A DNA stretch of 64,000 nucleotides from Stagnihabitans lacustris (GCF_025950525.1 NZ_JAPDGS010000006.1:62001-126000); one strand, 5' to 3'; positions 15,205 to 24,029 are shown, counted from the first letter of the stretch. The notes: generated by a model not told the origin, from the sequence alone. Numbers and translations: made by a program.

Positions 15205-17646
15205 TCATTGATTACGATCCAGCATGTTCCCCGGGCGTGACTGCCGGATGATCTCGGACTGCACCACCTTACGCATGGTGCCTTCCATCTCACGGGCGAC
15301 CTTCTGCGCGAGGTCATGGTTCTGCTCCTGTGTGCCGCCATTCGCGTTGACCGTCACGGGCGCGTTGATGGTGACAGACTGTCCGGCCTCTGACCTTTGC
15401 GCCTTCACGGCTCTCGCGGTTCCGGTCCTGTGATCGCGAAGGCCGGTGTCAGGATGGCTCGCTCGCGCCAGGGCTGTGAGGGCGCCAGAAGGGGCATCGC
15501 CGACAACGCCACCACTCGCATACCCCTTCATGCCGGTTCGGTGAAGCTCTTGCAGGGCCGGAAGGCCGATCCGTTCGACTGCCCTTTTCGGGATGACATA
15601 TTCGCCCCGATGAACAATCCCGGCAGGCTCAAGAGTGTCGCCGTCGCCCGTGTAGCCGCCCGCATCGAAGCCTATGAGCATCCCGAGCTGGCCCAAGAAG
15701 CTGCCAGTTCCGGCCCCAGCGAAGAGGCCCGTGATCTGCTTCTGAAGCTGCACTTCCAAGATTTGCAACAGAAGGCCCTTCAGCGCTTCGCCCGCCGTCA
15801 TGGTGCCGGAAAGAATACCTGTGAACATCCGCGCGAGACTTTCCGCAGCGCCCTTACCGGCCTCTTGCATCCGTCGCAATTTGTCGGCGGCTTCGTCCAC
15901 TTTGACGCCGGCCATGACATGAGCTTGTGCGACCTCTTCAATTTGCGCCGTCAATTCCGGCGTGATCTGCTTTCCTTCTTTTTGCGCTTCGATCAGAAGT
16001 TTCGCTTTCTCGCGCGCATATTCGACAGCATCGCCATATTCTTTCCCTGCGCCCGCAGTTGCAATCAGAGCCGCAGCTTCGGCCTCAAGGGCGCGCGTTT
16101 CAGACTGCATGTCCTGAATTTGCTTCTCGAACGAATTACCCGCGCCGCCACCAGAGCGCGAATTGCGCGGCGTTTCGGAAACGCCAAAATCAATATCAGT
16201 CGGTTTTCCTTTCGGTCGCGGCGAAGTCATCGGCGAAACGCCATTCCATGCGCCGACACCGCGCCCTTTCATTCCCGGCAGTTCGGTGCGCTCGGGCGGT
16301 TCGACCAGCGTTCCGGGCGTAACACCGGCGAGACGCCCCATCTCATTGACGGCGCTTTGCGCAGCTTCGAAGACGCGATCCAATGCGCCGCCGATCCGAT
16401 CAATAGCGGCGAGCGCATCAGACAGGTCAACTTTGTTGATCTTCTGCGCCTCTTCTAGCGCGGCCTTCGCCTTGGTCGCGAGACCTGACATTTTCTCGCT
16501 GTAGTCTTTCGCCGGAATCTGGCCCTGTTGCATCTTGCCGGTCAGGTCGTTCATCTGTCCTGTGATATCGGCGAGCGTGAGGGCTGTGTCAGTGTCGCCA
16601 ATGTCGGCGAGGTTGGCGATCTCACCGGACATGGTGCCCGTCGCCTGCGTCACGCTGAAGGTCAGGTCGTCATAGGCCGCCGAGATGTCGGCAAGTTGCG
16701 AAGTCGTCTTTTCGACTGCACCAGGATCAACGGCCAAGACTCCCGCGACCTCGGGCGTGATAAGGTTCCCCGCATCCCCGCCCCGATCAGGCTGAAGGTT
16801 GGGCAGGTTGTCGTTCAGCGTTTGCACTGCGCCGACAGCTTCGGCGGCGTGAACGGCAACGCTCTGAAAGAAAGTCTGAACCTTCGTCGTCAGGATATCG
16901 AACTTGTCATCCAAAAGCGCAGCCGACTTGACCAGACCGTCATCCAGCACGACGCCCGCCTCTTTCGCCCCGGCGATCATGTCATCAAGCGCCTGACCGC
17001 CACCTTCCAGCGCCAGGACCATCCCTTTTCCGCCCCGCCCGAAAGCATCGGTGACGAGGGCCATTTTCGCGGCAGGATCAGAGGTCCGGTCAACAAGATC
17101 GGCGAACTCTTTCAAGAGGGTCGTCGTGTCCTTCAGCTTGCCTTTCTGATCGCGCAAGGAGATTCCCGCTCGGTCGAAGGTTGCCTTGAGCTTGCCTTCT
17201 CCCTGTGCGGCCTGCCCGATCCCATCCACGAACTTCTCAAGCGCGGAAGTCGTCTCGCCTATATCCACGCCCTGAAGCTTGAAGCCGTATTGAAGGCCCT
17301 GAAGCGTTTCGGTCGTGACGCCGAGCCGATCGGCAGCGTCGTTCAGGTCACCAAGGTCGCCGATAAGGCCGCGAATGTCGGTTGATACCGCACCCAGGGC
17401 GGAACTCAGGACACCCCCAGCGACGCCCCCCAGGAAGGGCACGGCAAGGCCTTTGAAGGCCTTGCCTATGCGCGCCCCTACGCCCTCATAGCTCTTCGCC
17501 ATGGCGTCGGCGGATTGCTTCGCCCGCTTTTCCATGGTGCCAGCGGCGCGCGCTTGAAGATCGGCAGCGCGTTTCAGGGAACGCTCCAGCTTGTCGATGC
17601 GCGCTTCGACGGGAACGATCAGGCCGGGAAGGGTTGTGTCAGTCAT
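15205..17646 (-). CDS. Phage tail tape measure protein
   Basis: Protein of 813 residues. The N-terminal part is helical and mediates tail scaffolding (RIDKLERSLKRAADLQARAAG). Hydrophobic Gly/Ala stretches follow (about 70-95) with ADRLGVTTETLQGLQYGF, a hallmark of tape measure proteins. Coiled-coil segments lie at about 520-620. The C-terminus contains FDAGGYTGDGDTLEPAGIVHRGEYVIPKRAVE, the typical conserved end. It sets tail length in siphoviruses; this length would imply a tail of roughly 120 nm by the usual rule of about 0.15 nm per residue. It follows the large terminase by 15 bp. No tail-tip genes follow, which is unusual. Confidence 0.92.
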   Translation of the reverse strand: MTDTTLPGLIVPVEARIDKLERSLKRAADLQARAAGTMEKRAKQSADAMAKSYEGVGARIGKAFKGLAVPFLGGVAGGVLSSALGAVSTDIRGLIGDLGDLNDAADRLGVTTETLQGLQYGFKLQGVDIGETTSALEKFVDGIGQAAQGEGKLKATFDRAGISLRDQKGKLKDTTTLLKEFADLVDRTSDPAAKMALVTDAFGRGGKGMVLALEGGGQALDDMIAGAKEAGVVLDDGLVKSAALLDDKFDILTTKVQTFFQSVAVHAAEAVGAVQTLNDNLPNLQPDRGGDAGNLITPEVAGVLAVDPGAVEKTTSQLADISAAYDDLTFSVTQATGTMSGEIANLADIGDTDTALTLADITGQMNDLTGKMQQGQIPAKDYSEKMSGLATKAKAALEEAQKINKVDLSDALAAIDRIGGALDRVFEAAQSAVNEMGRLAGVTPGTLVEPPERTELPGMKGRGVGAWNGVSPMTSPRPKGKPTDIDFGVSETPRNSRSGGGAGNSFEKQIQDMQSETRALEAEAAALIATAGAGKEYGDAVEYAREKAKLLIEAQKEGKQITPELTAQIEEVAQAHVMAGVKVDEAADKLRRMQEAGKGAAESLARMFTGILSGTMTAGEALKGLLLQILEVQLQKQITGLFAGAGTGSFLGQLGMLIGFDAGGYTGDGDTLEPAGIVHRGEYVIPKRAVERIGLPALQELHRTGMKGYASGGVVGDAPSGALTALARASHPDTGLRDHRTGTARAVKAQRSEAGQSVTINAPVTVNANGGTQEQNHDLAQKVAREMEGTMRKVVQSEIIRQSRPGNMLDRNQ

Positions 17647-17661
17647 GGGTAAATCCTCACT

Positions 17662-19269
17662 CTAGAAGGTGAACAGCGCCGATCCCGGCGCGCAGTAGCT
17701 GGACAAGGAAGACTCGGCAGCACAGGCCCGCGAGACGGCCATAGCGGCGGCAATTGCGCCGTCTATGCGCTCAGTTGCCCGCGCCTTGTGCATCCGGGCG
17801 AGGCCAGAGGTGCCCCGCGAGACGACGACGCTCGCGAAGTGCTGCCGAAGCACCGGATGACCGCCATGACGGATCAGACGCCCGTTGACGGTGCGCTCAA
17901 GATCACCAGCCGCGACGCCCATGATCAAAGGCGTCTGCCGCATTTCCACGACAGGAAGCCCTTCGTCGGCGAGGTGCTGCATGACGACGCGGGCGAGGTG
18001 CGGGTCAAAGGCGATTTCGCGCACGTCATAAGTCGCGCAAAGGTCGCGGATAGCAGCTTCGACCTCTTCCGGGTTGATGATCGGCCCGGCACAAACCCGG
18101 ATAAGCCCTTCGTCGCGCCACCGCTCATAGGGCACGCCGTCACGCTGCGCCCTTCCGCGAAGGTCTTCACCAGGAACAAAGAAGGTAGGGCGAACGGTGA
18201 TCTGCCCGTCATCATGCCGCCACGCCGCGACAATCGCGGTCAGATCGCCGTTTATGGACATATCGACGCCAAGCCAGCACGGCAGGGCCTCAAGATCGGC
18301 TTCGTCCTCTTCGAAGGTGCGGGCGTCATAAGTGCCCAGGTCAAAGAGCGGGTCACGGCTGTTCGCCTGCCAGACGTTCAAGTTGAACTGAAGGAAGGCC
18401 GCTCGGTCGGCAGGTCGGTGTTCGGCTTCGGTCGCAAGGGCGCGCAGGCTCGGCAGCGAGGGGAAGCCATGCACAAGGCCGGGGTTCACCTTCGACCACA
18501 TCGCCTCATCCTGCCAGTCGTCTTCCGGCCCGGCTTCGAAGATGATCGGCAGGAACTCGGGGTTGACGATCTCGCCCAAGGCGACACGTCGGGCGTAGTC
18601 ATATTGCTCGGCGCCCAGGTTCTCGCTGCCGCGCCCTGCGGTCGTTGCGATGACCAGGAGGTTAGCGGGCGTTTTGGCCAAACCGGACTTAAGGGCCTCC
18701 CAAAGGTCACGGCCTTGCCAGGCGTGAATCTCGTCTGCTAGGACGAAGGAAGGCGTCGTGCCATGTTGCGCCCGCCCGTCGCTGGATACGGCGCGTAGGG
18801 TCGCGCCGTTCACGATGTTCCTGATCTGCTTCGCCGAGTTGAAGGCGTCGTTGATTGCCGTGACGACCTTCAGCCGCCGATCCTCACGGATGATATTCGC
18901 GGCCTCGCGAAAGCCGATCCCTGCCTGTTCCCGATCCGAAGCGGCAAAGATGACCTGACCGGCAGGCACTTTCTCAGGCCCGATGACATGCAGAAGCGAC
19001 AGCGCAGCGGCGAGCGAGGTTTTCCGGTTGCCGCGCGGTAGCATCAGGAAGACCGTGCGCACGATCCGCGAGCCGTCTGGGTGACGCGGCCCGTAGATGC
19101 GCCTGACGATCCGCTCTTGCCAAGGGTAAAGCTGGAAAGCCCGCCCCGGCGCGGTGCTGGCAGGATGGCGTAGCCGCCGCAGGAAGGTGACGGCGCGCTC
19201 TCCATACCCGAGCGGGTCGGGGATGGGCGAGCCGTCATAAATCCAATCAGGGAAGGTCGCGGCAGGCAT
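17662..19269 (-). CDS. Large terminase subunit
   Basis: DNA-packaging ATPase and nuclease of about 535 residues. The Walker A-like loop reads PRGNRKTS (78-85 from the chosen start), with Arg where many homologues have Gly. Walker B ends in VLADEIHAW. The RNase-H-like nuclease begins at LGVDMSINGDLTAIV. The family is the P27/YmfN type. The ATG at 19269 lies 1 nt past the small terminase stop and was preferred over longer in-frame starts (19299, 19362) that overlap it. It follows the small subunit and precedes the tape measure gene, an unusual position, since terminases normally lead the head genes. Confidence 0.92.
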   Translation of the reverse strand: MPAATFPDWIYDGSPIPDPLGYGERAVTFLRRLRHPASTAPGRAFQLYPWQERIVRRIYGPRHPDGSRIVRTVFLMLPRGNRKTSLAAALSLLHVIGPEKVPAGQVIFAASDREQAGIGFREAANIIREDRRLKVVTAINDAFNSAKQIRNIVNGATLRAVSSDGRAQHGTTPSFVLADEIHAWQGRDLWEALKSGLAKTPANLLVIATTAGRGSENLGAEQYDYARRVALGEIVNPEFLPIIFEAGPEDDWQDEAMWSKVNPGLVHGFPSLPSLRALATEAEHRPADRAAFLQFNLNVWQANSRDPLFDLGTYDARTFEEDEADLEALPCWLGVDMSINGDLTAIVAAWRHDDGQITVRPTFFVPGEDLRGRAQRDGVPYERWRDEGLIRVCAGPIINPEEVEAAIRDLCATYDVREIAFDPHLARVVMQHLADEGLPVVEMRQTPLIMGVAAGDLERTVNGRLIRHGGHPVLRQHFASVVVSRGTSGLARMHKARATERIDGAIAAAMAVSRACAAESSLSSYCAPGSALFTF

Positions 19270-19270
19270 G

Positions 19271-19660
19271 TCAGACAGCGAGGGGGTTGTCGTCATCATC
19301 CTCGGGCGCGGCGCTGCCGATCCGGGCGCGGCTTGTCGGGGTGAGGCCGTATTCAGCGGCAAGCTGCCGCGCCGTCTGCGCCGCCCGGTTCAGGACGCCA
19401 AAGAGCTTCACGTCGATATCGCCACCGGCAGCAATGCGCGCCTCTTCGATCTGCCGGACATAGCCGACAGCGGTGCAGTAGTTCTCAAGCCCTGCAAGAT
19501 CGGCGCGGGTGATGATGCGCCGTGCGATCAGTTGCGGCATGACGCGCACCCATTCCGCTCGCGCATGGGTCGAAAGGTGCGACGGGCCGCGAGGAACCTT
19601 CGTCAGGGCCTCGCTATCCGTCGAAAGGGCAGGCTTCACGCCGCGAAGGTGCTTGCTCAT
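19271..19660 (-). CDS. P27-family small terminase subunit
   Basis: Protein of 129 residues: MSKHLRGVKPAL...PSHLSTHARAEWVRVMPQL...ITRADLAGLENYCTAVGYVRQIEE. This is the standard layout of P27-type small terminases, which recognise the packaging site and recruit the large subunit. It ends in an acidic tail (PEDDDDNPL). Its start overlaps the methyltransferase-like gene by 4 nt. The DNA site it recognises is unknown; the repeat array at 15019-15194 is one candidate. Confidence 0.88.
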   Translation of the reverse strand: MSKHLRGVKPALSTDSEALTKVPRGPSHLSTHARAEWVRVMPQLIARRIITRADLAGLENYCTAVGYVRQIEEARIAAGGDIDVKLFGVLNRAAQTARQLAAEYGLTPTSRARIGSAAPEDDDDNPLAV

Positions 19661-20298
19661 GCTGCCCTCACGCCCGGCGCGCTGCCGAAGTTCGCATCAT
19701 AGACAGCGCGTATGAACCCGAGCGGGGTGACGCTGCGCGCATTGGCGCGGTCGCGCCCTTTCCCCTTCATGTCACGAATGACATTCTCGCGCGCCGGACC
19801 AGGTAAAGGGCACTTCGGCGGCATGACAAAGCCGCCGCCCGTCCAAAGGCAGGTCTTCTTTGTGTAGTGCTCAGACGGCGCGAGCTGGGAATAGTCGCAA
19901 GGGTCGAAGGTGCAATCGGGCTTGCGCCAATAAGTGCTGATCGTGCTGCGCGGGTTCTCGATCAGATAAGGCGCGCCTATGAACTCGGCCCATTTCGACG
20001 CCACCGCGAAAAGTTCGATGGCAGTGGAGAGGGCGTGAAGCCCCTTGCCCTTGAACCAGAGCGCACCCGAGGTCGCCAGGTCATCGCAGGGCGGGAAGGC
20101 CGCAAAGAAGCGGCAGCGGTCAACCATGTCGCGCGTCGGCATCCAGTGTCGGGCGTCGGCTTTGACAAAGTGAACGTTGCCGACCGTGCGTGCCTTCTTG
20201 TGCGCGATGTCGATACAGAAGCACTCCCAGCCCGCCGCCGCGAAGGGTGCGGCAGATTGGCCGGACAGTTCATAAAGGAAGATCGCAACCGGCTTCAT
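19657..20298 (-). CDS. Cytosine-C5 DNA methyltransferase-like protein
   Basis: Protein of 213 residues with reduced Dcm-family features. A SAM-site-like opening reads LYELSGQSAAPFAAAGWEC. The Pro-Cys loop FPPCDDLATSG (Cys71, the likely nucleophile) and IENPRS (114-119, the ENP-type motif IV/VI) follow. It is shorter than typical C5 methyltransferases (300-400 residues), as in many phage homologues, and the target-recognition region is small. In phages such proteins protect DNA from host restriction. It sits between the head-tail adaptor and the small terminase, overlapping each by 4 nt. Activity is not certain. Confidence 0.75.
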   Translation of the reverse strand: MKPVAIFLYELSGQSAAPFAAAGWECFCIDIAHKKARTVGNVHFVKADARHWMPTRDMVDRCRFFAAFPPCDDLATSGALWFKGKGLHALSTAIELFAVASKWAEFIGAPYLIENPRSTISTYWRKPDCTFDPCDYSQLAPSEHYTKKTCLWTGGGFVMPPKCPLPGPARENVIRDMKGKGRDRANARSVTPLGFIRAVYDANFGSAPGVRAA

Positions 20299-20609
20299 TG
20301 CGCCACCCCGCGCAGTTTCCAGCCCTTGCGCCGTCCGACTTCGACAATCTCCTTCAGGTCATAGGTGGCGCCTTCACAAAGGATGCGGTCGCCGGTCGTG
20401 ATCGGCGACGGATGCCAACGCACCAGGAAGACCACTGTCTTCGCTTCGGCTTCACCGAAGTCGCCCACGATCTCATCTGCGGTCATTTCCAGCATCGCCG
20501 CCCGCACGGCCATGAGGTTCGCCCAAGTCTCGGTGATTGCGCCAGTCGCCGAGACGGTCACGCTCTTGCGCTGGACAGTGATGAAGCGATCAAGTTTGCC
20601 CGCTTCCAT
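20295..20609 (-). CDS. Head-tail adaptor (head closure) protein
   Basis: Protein of 104 residues: MEAGKLDRFITVQRKSVT...GAITETWANLMAVRAAM...VVFLVRWHPSPITTGDRILCEGATYDLKEIVEV. This is the standard beta-barrel head-closure family of HK97-like phages, which joins the connector ring to the tail. The ATG at 20609 gives the conserved start LDRFITVQR close to the N-terminus; the longer frame from 20717 is spurious. It starts 1 nt past the stop of the DUF3168 gene and overlaps the methyltransferase-like gene by 4 nt. Confidence 0.88.
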   Translation of the reverse strand: MEAGKLDRFITVQRKSVTVSATGAITETWANLMAVRAAMLEMTADEIVGDFGEAEAKTVVFLVRWHPSPITTGDRILCEGATYDLKEIVEVGRRKGWKLRGVAQ

Positions 20610-20610
20610 A

Positions 20611-21042
20611 TCAGGCCCTCCACCGGATGACGGCTTCAAGGGACATGACGCCATGCGAATAGGCGTGTTCAGGCTGCGGGTCGCGCATCCACAGCAGGCG
20701 GGGCGCCGCCCATTCATCCACTTCGAAGCCTTGCATCATGGCCGCCGCCTCGGGCGGTTCGATCAGCGCGTTCAGTGCCGCGAAGCCGATGGCGCGGGCG
20801 GTGTCAGGCCCGTCTTCGACGGCCCAGATGTTCAGGTCAAGGAAGACGCGCGCCACGAACTGACCAGCGGCAGCGCGCCCGAGGAACTGCGTCTGAGACC
20901 CTGCAAGAATGACCGTCGGGAAGACGTCAGGACGGGTGCTTCCGGCGCGGATGCGATCAGCCGGGACGAGCGCCGTCACGGTGCTGTTGCCGATCAGGGT
21001 AGCACGCACGGCAGCTTGAAGGGCGAGGGAGGGTTCAAGCAT
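20611..21042 (-). CDS. DUF3168 tail-completion/terminator protein
   Basis: Protein of 143 residues: MLEPSLALQAAVRATLIGNSTVTALV, then FPTVILAGSQTQFLG...FVARVFLDLNIWAVEDG...ALIEPPEA. This layout is typical of DUF3168 proteins, which act at the head-proximal end of siphoviral tails. In standard phages the next gene encodes the major tail tube protein; here it is the head-closure protein. It overlaps the upstream gp10-like gene by 8 nt. Confidence 0.85.
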   Translation of the reverse strand: MLEPSLALQAAVRATLIGNSTVTALVPADRIRAGSTRPDVFPTVILAGSQTQFLGRAAAGQFVARVFLDLNIWAVEDGPDTARAIGFAALNALIEPPEAAAMMQGFEVDEWAAPRLLWMRDPQPEHAYSHGVMSLEAVIRWRA

Positions 21043-21472
21043 CGCTACCCCCTTGCGCAGCCTGCTTGATCGCCTTCGACACAGCGCGGGCGATGCGGCG
21101 TTTGCTCCGGTCGCGGGTCAAGCGCTCGGCCGGGATAAGGAAGGGGTGCGCCTCTGCCTTCACGGTGCCGAACTCTTCAAAGTGCCCGTAGCGCACTTCG
21201 GGATTGCCAACGGTGACGAGGGCTTGGTTCTCGCCTGCCGTTCGACGCCCGCCGCCTTCAGCATAGGCGGGTGTTTCGGCGCCGGGCGGGGTAACGGTAA
21301 CACTCTCGGCGAGCGCGCCCGAGTCTTTCCGCACCAGGGCACGCGCAACATGGGCGAGGTCTTCGGCGCAGGCCACAAGGGTAGGCTGAACCTGAATGAC
21401 GATCTCAGCGGGGATAGCTTCCAGACGGGCGCAAAGGCGCGCGGCCTGCATGGTCAGGGTATCTTCGCCCAT
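21035..21472 (-). CDS. HK97 gp10-like phage protein
   Basis: Protein of 145 residues with the gp10-like pattern: a helical N-terminus, VRKDSGALAESVTVTPPG, then RYGHFEEFGTVKAEAHPFLIPA near the C-terminus. The FGT...HPFLxPA motif is the family hallmark. It acts in head-tail joining. The ATG at 21472 lies 1 nt past the connector stop; the longer in-frame extension from 21583 overlaps the connector gene and was rejected. It is part of the tightly coupled connector operon. Confidence 0.87.
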   Translation of the reverse strand: MGEDTLTMQAARLCARLEAIPAEIVIQVQPTLVACAEDLAHVARALVRKDSGALAESVTVTPPGAETPAYAEGGGRRTAGENQALVTVGNPEVRYGHFEEFGTVKAEAHPFLIPAERLTRDRSKRRIARAVSKAIKQAAQGGSDA

Positions 21473-21473
21473 G

Positions 21474-21764
21474 TCAGACCGTCCAAGCCCGATAGGGTTG
21501 CAGCAGGTCGTTGAAGCCGAACGGGACAACGTAGGGCGAACCCGGCGCTGCCGCTTCGCGCGTTTCATACCAATAGGCTGCAAGCATCAGGATTGCTTGG
21601 GTCAGGATCGGCGGTAGAGGTTCGCCATAGAAATAAAGGGGGTTGCCGACAGTTGCCGCGACGAAATCTTCCGCTGCGTCCAGCTTCTGCGCGAGAAGCG
21701 CATCGTCTGCGGTATGGTCAAGGTTCAGATGCGCCCGAAGATCGGCGACAAGGGTGACGGACAT
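21474..21764 (-). CDS. Phage gp6-like head-tail connector protein
   Basis: Protein of 96 residues: MSVTLVADLRAHLNLDH...DDALLAQKLDAAEDFVAATVG...PPILTQAILMLAAYWYETREA. This is the all-helical gp6-like connector fold that forms a ring below the portal. It is the first gene of the second morphogenetic unit, with a 30-bp perfect palindrome ending (in gene direction) 13 nt before its ATG. No strong ribosome site is visible; GTAACGAG lies in this space, as it also does before the portal gene. Confidence 0.88.
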   Translation of the reverse strand: MSVTLVADLRAHLNLDHTADDALLAQKLDAAEDFVAATVGNPLYFYGEPLPPILTQAILMLAAYWYETREAAAPGSPYVVPFGFNDLLQPYRAWTV

Positions 21765-21777
21765 AACAGGCTCACTC

Positions 21778-21807
21778 GTTACTGTGGTATCATGATACCA
21801 CAGTAAC
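21778..21807. promoter_or_regulatory. Perfect 30-bp palindrome upstream of the connector gene
   Basis: The half-site is GTTACTGTGGTATCA, exactly mirrored. Its core GGTATCATGATACC parallels the 14-bp palindrome at 28085-28098 upstream of the portal gene. On the minus strand TATCAT inside it sits 17 nt from TTTTCC, so it probably overlies a -10 element and acts as an operator. Confidence 0.75.
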
Positions 21808-21926
21808 GGAGGCTGGAAAAGTTATATTATTACACTCTTGTGCGGACCTCCCCGCGCCGGTCCTCAACAACGTGGGAAGTTGGCAGCCACCCCGATAGGC
21901 AACGAGCCGACCCAAGCCGCGTGGGT

Positions 21927-22583
21927 CTAACCGGCCAAAACGATTTCTCGAATCGCCTTTGAAACAGCTTCGACCTCTTCGTGATGTTGAGGCCAATCAC
22001 TTGGATCAGCGCAGACTGATCCAACGATCTCTTCAGGTCTGAGCCGAATGTAAGGGCCAGCGGCAGTAACTGCGTCAACGTGCCCTTGATTTGCCGAATT
22101 TCTCTCCAAAACAGTAACGATTTGCTTCATCCACATCTCATCATCACTTCGCTCCGGCCAATCAACCAAATCCAAGGGAGGTAGGCTCAAAGAATTTAGC
22201 ACACAGTAAACAAATGTTGCGCATGTCATCCCATGCCCAATTGGGACATCACCAGCATCTCCAGTCGCCGTGCTGAATTTCAAGTTTTCAAATCGAAAGC
22301 CATAGGGTATGGCGCTAGCGTTACGCTCAGCCACTAGTAAGCAGAACGCCGCTACGATGTTCTGATTCACCGCATCAAGGCCCGTTTCAAAGCAGAAATA
22401 GTTGCAATCATACGGATCAGATCTCAGCCGATGATGCCATGCAAGATCTACCAAGGTCTGGCTCTTGTCTGGATTAACTATCACAAATCCGCAATGAAGC
22501 TGCACACCACTAGATGATCCGATAGCAGTGTAGAGAGTATTTTCGGCAGAAGGATACTCTTCCGCTCGAGCAGCCAACTTCAT
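21927..22583 (-). CDS. Cargo protein C: hypothetical, possible permuted papain-like fold
   Basis: Protein of 218 residues, not assigned to a family. His30 lies in LHCGFVIV and His50-His51 in LVDLAWHHRL. Cys121 lies in GMTCATFVYCVLNSLSLPPL, which looks like the helix carrying the nucleophile of NlpC/P60-type cysteine peptidases in permuted order (His before Cys). This is a weak, eye-based suggestion. The gene is about 47-50% GC against about 62-65% in flanking phage genes. It starts directly at the stop of cargo protein B (TAG then ATG), so the two are coupled. Its role is unknown; an effector is possible. Confidence 0.65.
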   Translation of the reverse strand: MKLAARAEEYPSAENTLYTAIGSSSGVQLHCGFVIVNPDKSQTLVDLAWHHRLRSDPYDCNYFCFETGLDAVNQNIVAAFCLLVAERNASAIPYGFRFENLKFSTATGDAGDVPIGHGMTCATFVYCVLNSLSLPPLDLVDWPERSDDEMWMKQIVTVLERNSANQGHVDAVTAAGPYIRLRPEEIVGSVCADPSDWPQHHEEVEAVSKAIREIVLAG

Positions 22584-23087
22584 CTACACGAGCCCCCGAA
22601 GAACCCTCTTCGCGTTCATTCCTCTATCTTCAACTATATTGACAAGTTTTCCAACAAAAGCAGCCCAAGAAACAATGCGATCACAGTAGCTGTGAGCCGC
22701 ACGAGCCATGGCTACTAATGCCGTGGTATTCACCGTGAGTGTCTTTTCTTCAGCTAGAATCCTAGAAAGCGTTCGGAAATTACCTTTCGCCACCAGCTCA
22801 AGCACACCCGACAAAACTGCTTTGGTCTGAACCACGGTTGCCTCAGGAGCGTCAGAACCAAGCGCGAGCATATCGAAATACCAAGTCAGGTCATCACTCG
22901 CTCCAGAAACCACAAGGGGAACAACCGGCTTCGACGCGTGCCCTAACCTCGGAAGGTTATGACGAAAGAAGTCGCATCCCCGGCCGTCGTGGCGATAAAC
23001 GGGAACGCTTGAAAAGAAATCGGATTCGGTAGGCTGACACGTTGATTCGGGCCGCGTAAAACTCGCGAGTGCTTGCGCGACGTTCAT
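22584..23087 (-). CDS. Cargo protein B: hypothetical
   Basis: Protein of 167 residues, not recognised. The N-terminal part is MNVAQALASFTRPES...DFFSSVPVYRHDGRGCDFFRH. The C-terminal half is helical (TVVQTKAVLSGVLELVAKGNFRTLSRILAEE and VAMARAAHSYCDRIVSWAAFVGKLVNIVEDRG). There is no membrane segment. The ATG at 23087 has AGGGCGG upstream and lies 40 bp past the TIGR04255 gene stop; the longer frame from 23243 overlaps that gene and was rejected. It is coupled to cargo protein C. Low GC content matches the rest of the cassette, so the three genes probably arrived together. Confidence 0.65.
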   Translation of the reverse strand: MNVAQALASFTRPESTCQPTESDFFSSVPVYRHDGRGCDFFRHNLPRLGHASKPVVPLVVSGASDDLTWYFDMLALGSDAPEATVVQTKAVLSGVLELVAKGNFRTLSRILAEEKTLTVNTTALVAMARAAHSYCDRIVSWAAFVGKLVNIVEDRGMNAKRVLRGLV

Positions 23088-23127
23088 CGTTTGTCCGCCC
23101 TGATCTACAATGACAATCTCAAAAGAA

Positions 23128-23913
23128 TTACTTGGGCGCCTGTGGTCCAAGTGCTTTATGAAGGTGTTCTTTGATTGCCCATCGGAAAGCGTTCCGAGTG
23201 CACTTGTTGTATGTTGCGAGCGATGAAAAAGCGTCTGCTGCATTTGTATTGCCCTCAGGGCTGAAGAAGTCTGTGTCCAGGACGATCAAGTTGCCATTTT
23301 CAGCTGACTTGCGCTGATCGTCATTGAGAATATCCGGGTTTGGGAGGCCGCAATTAAAGGTGCACTTTACATTTCCGCCGTCCAAGGAAAAGTTGGTGAC
23401 CATTGACTCTATCTTTATCTGGTCATCCGCCCCAAACTCTTCCGACAGTATTCCAAGCAAGGAAGGTCTCAGAAGTTCCGCCCAGGGAATTTCTTTTAGA
23501 TTCAAATGCGCTCGATCTATGATGTCAACATATCTCAAACCTATTCTTGTGAAGAACTGAACATCATAGACAGCCCCCAACGCATCAATTGCCAACTTTA
23601 GTTGGTTTGAAAAGTCTTCCCAGTGCCTATATTGGGACGTGCTGAGGGCGATAAAATCATCTCCGAGAACTATCTTGAACGCCTTGTCTTCGCTGAGAAA
23701 TTCATAGAAAGTCTTGGAATGACTCTTTGCTTCGCCGAGAGCTACGTCAACATTCACATTAATCGCATGCTTGATTTCAACCAATGGGAAAGACCTGCGC
23801 ACCAACTCTTGAAATTTTGCAGGAATATCAACACCAATACTCAATATTGTGGGAAATTGAAGTTGTGCAACGACTTCGAACAGTGGGTTGTGGTCGTAGA
23901 TCACACGATCCAT
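23128..23913 (-). CDS. Cargo protein A: TIGR04255-family protein
   Basis: Protein of about 261 residues recognised by its opening YDHNPLFEVVAQLQFP, the hallmark (Y-x-N-P-L-x-E-V-x-x-Q-L-x-F-P) of the sporadically distributed TIGR04255 family. A middle segment FTRIGLRYVDIID (residues about 120-135) and a strand-rich C-terminal half are also typical. The family has no established biochemical role known to me. The start is uncertain: ATG 23913 fits the family, while ATG 23955 or GTG 23961 would add 14-16 residues. AT-rich composition and an insertion-like position between the HNH gene and the connector unit mark it as the first gene of a horizontally acquired cassette. Confidence 0.75.
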   Translation of the reverse strand: MDRVIYDHNPLFEVVAQLQFPTILSIGVDIPAKFQELVRRSFPLVEIKHAINVNVDVALGEAKSHSKTFYEFLSEDKAFKIVLGDDFIALSTSQYRHWEDFSNQLKLAIDALGAVYDVQFFTRIGLRYVDIIDRAHLNLKEIPWAELLRPSLLGILSEEFGADDQIKIESMVTNFSLDGGNVKCTFNCGLPNPDILNDDQRKSAENGNLIVLDTDFFSPEGNTNAADAFSSLATYNKCTRNAFRWAIKEHLHKALGPQAPK

Positions 23914-24029
23914 TTCGGGGAACAACCGATCACTCCTTCGCTTTGCTCGGCCCATCCGCACGTTCTGGATCTCGTGCGTTCAATCGAACCTACGGCATCG
24001 TATACTCGCCGAGGCTGGCGCTGCAACGA

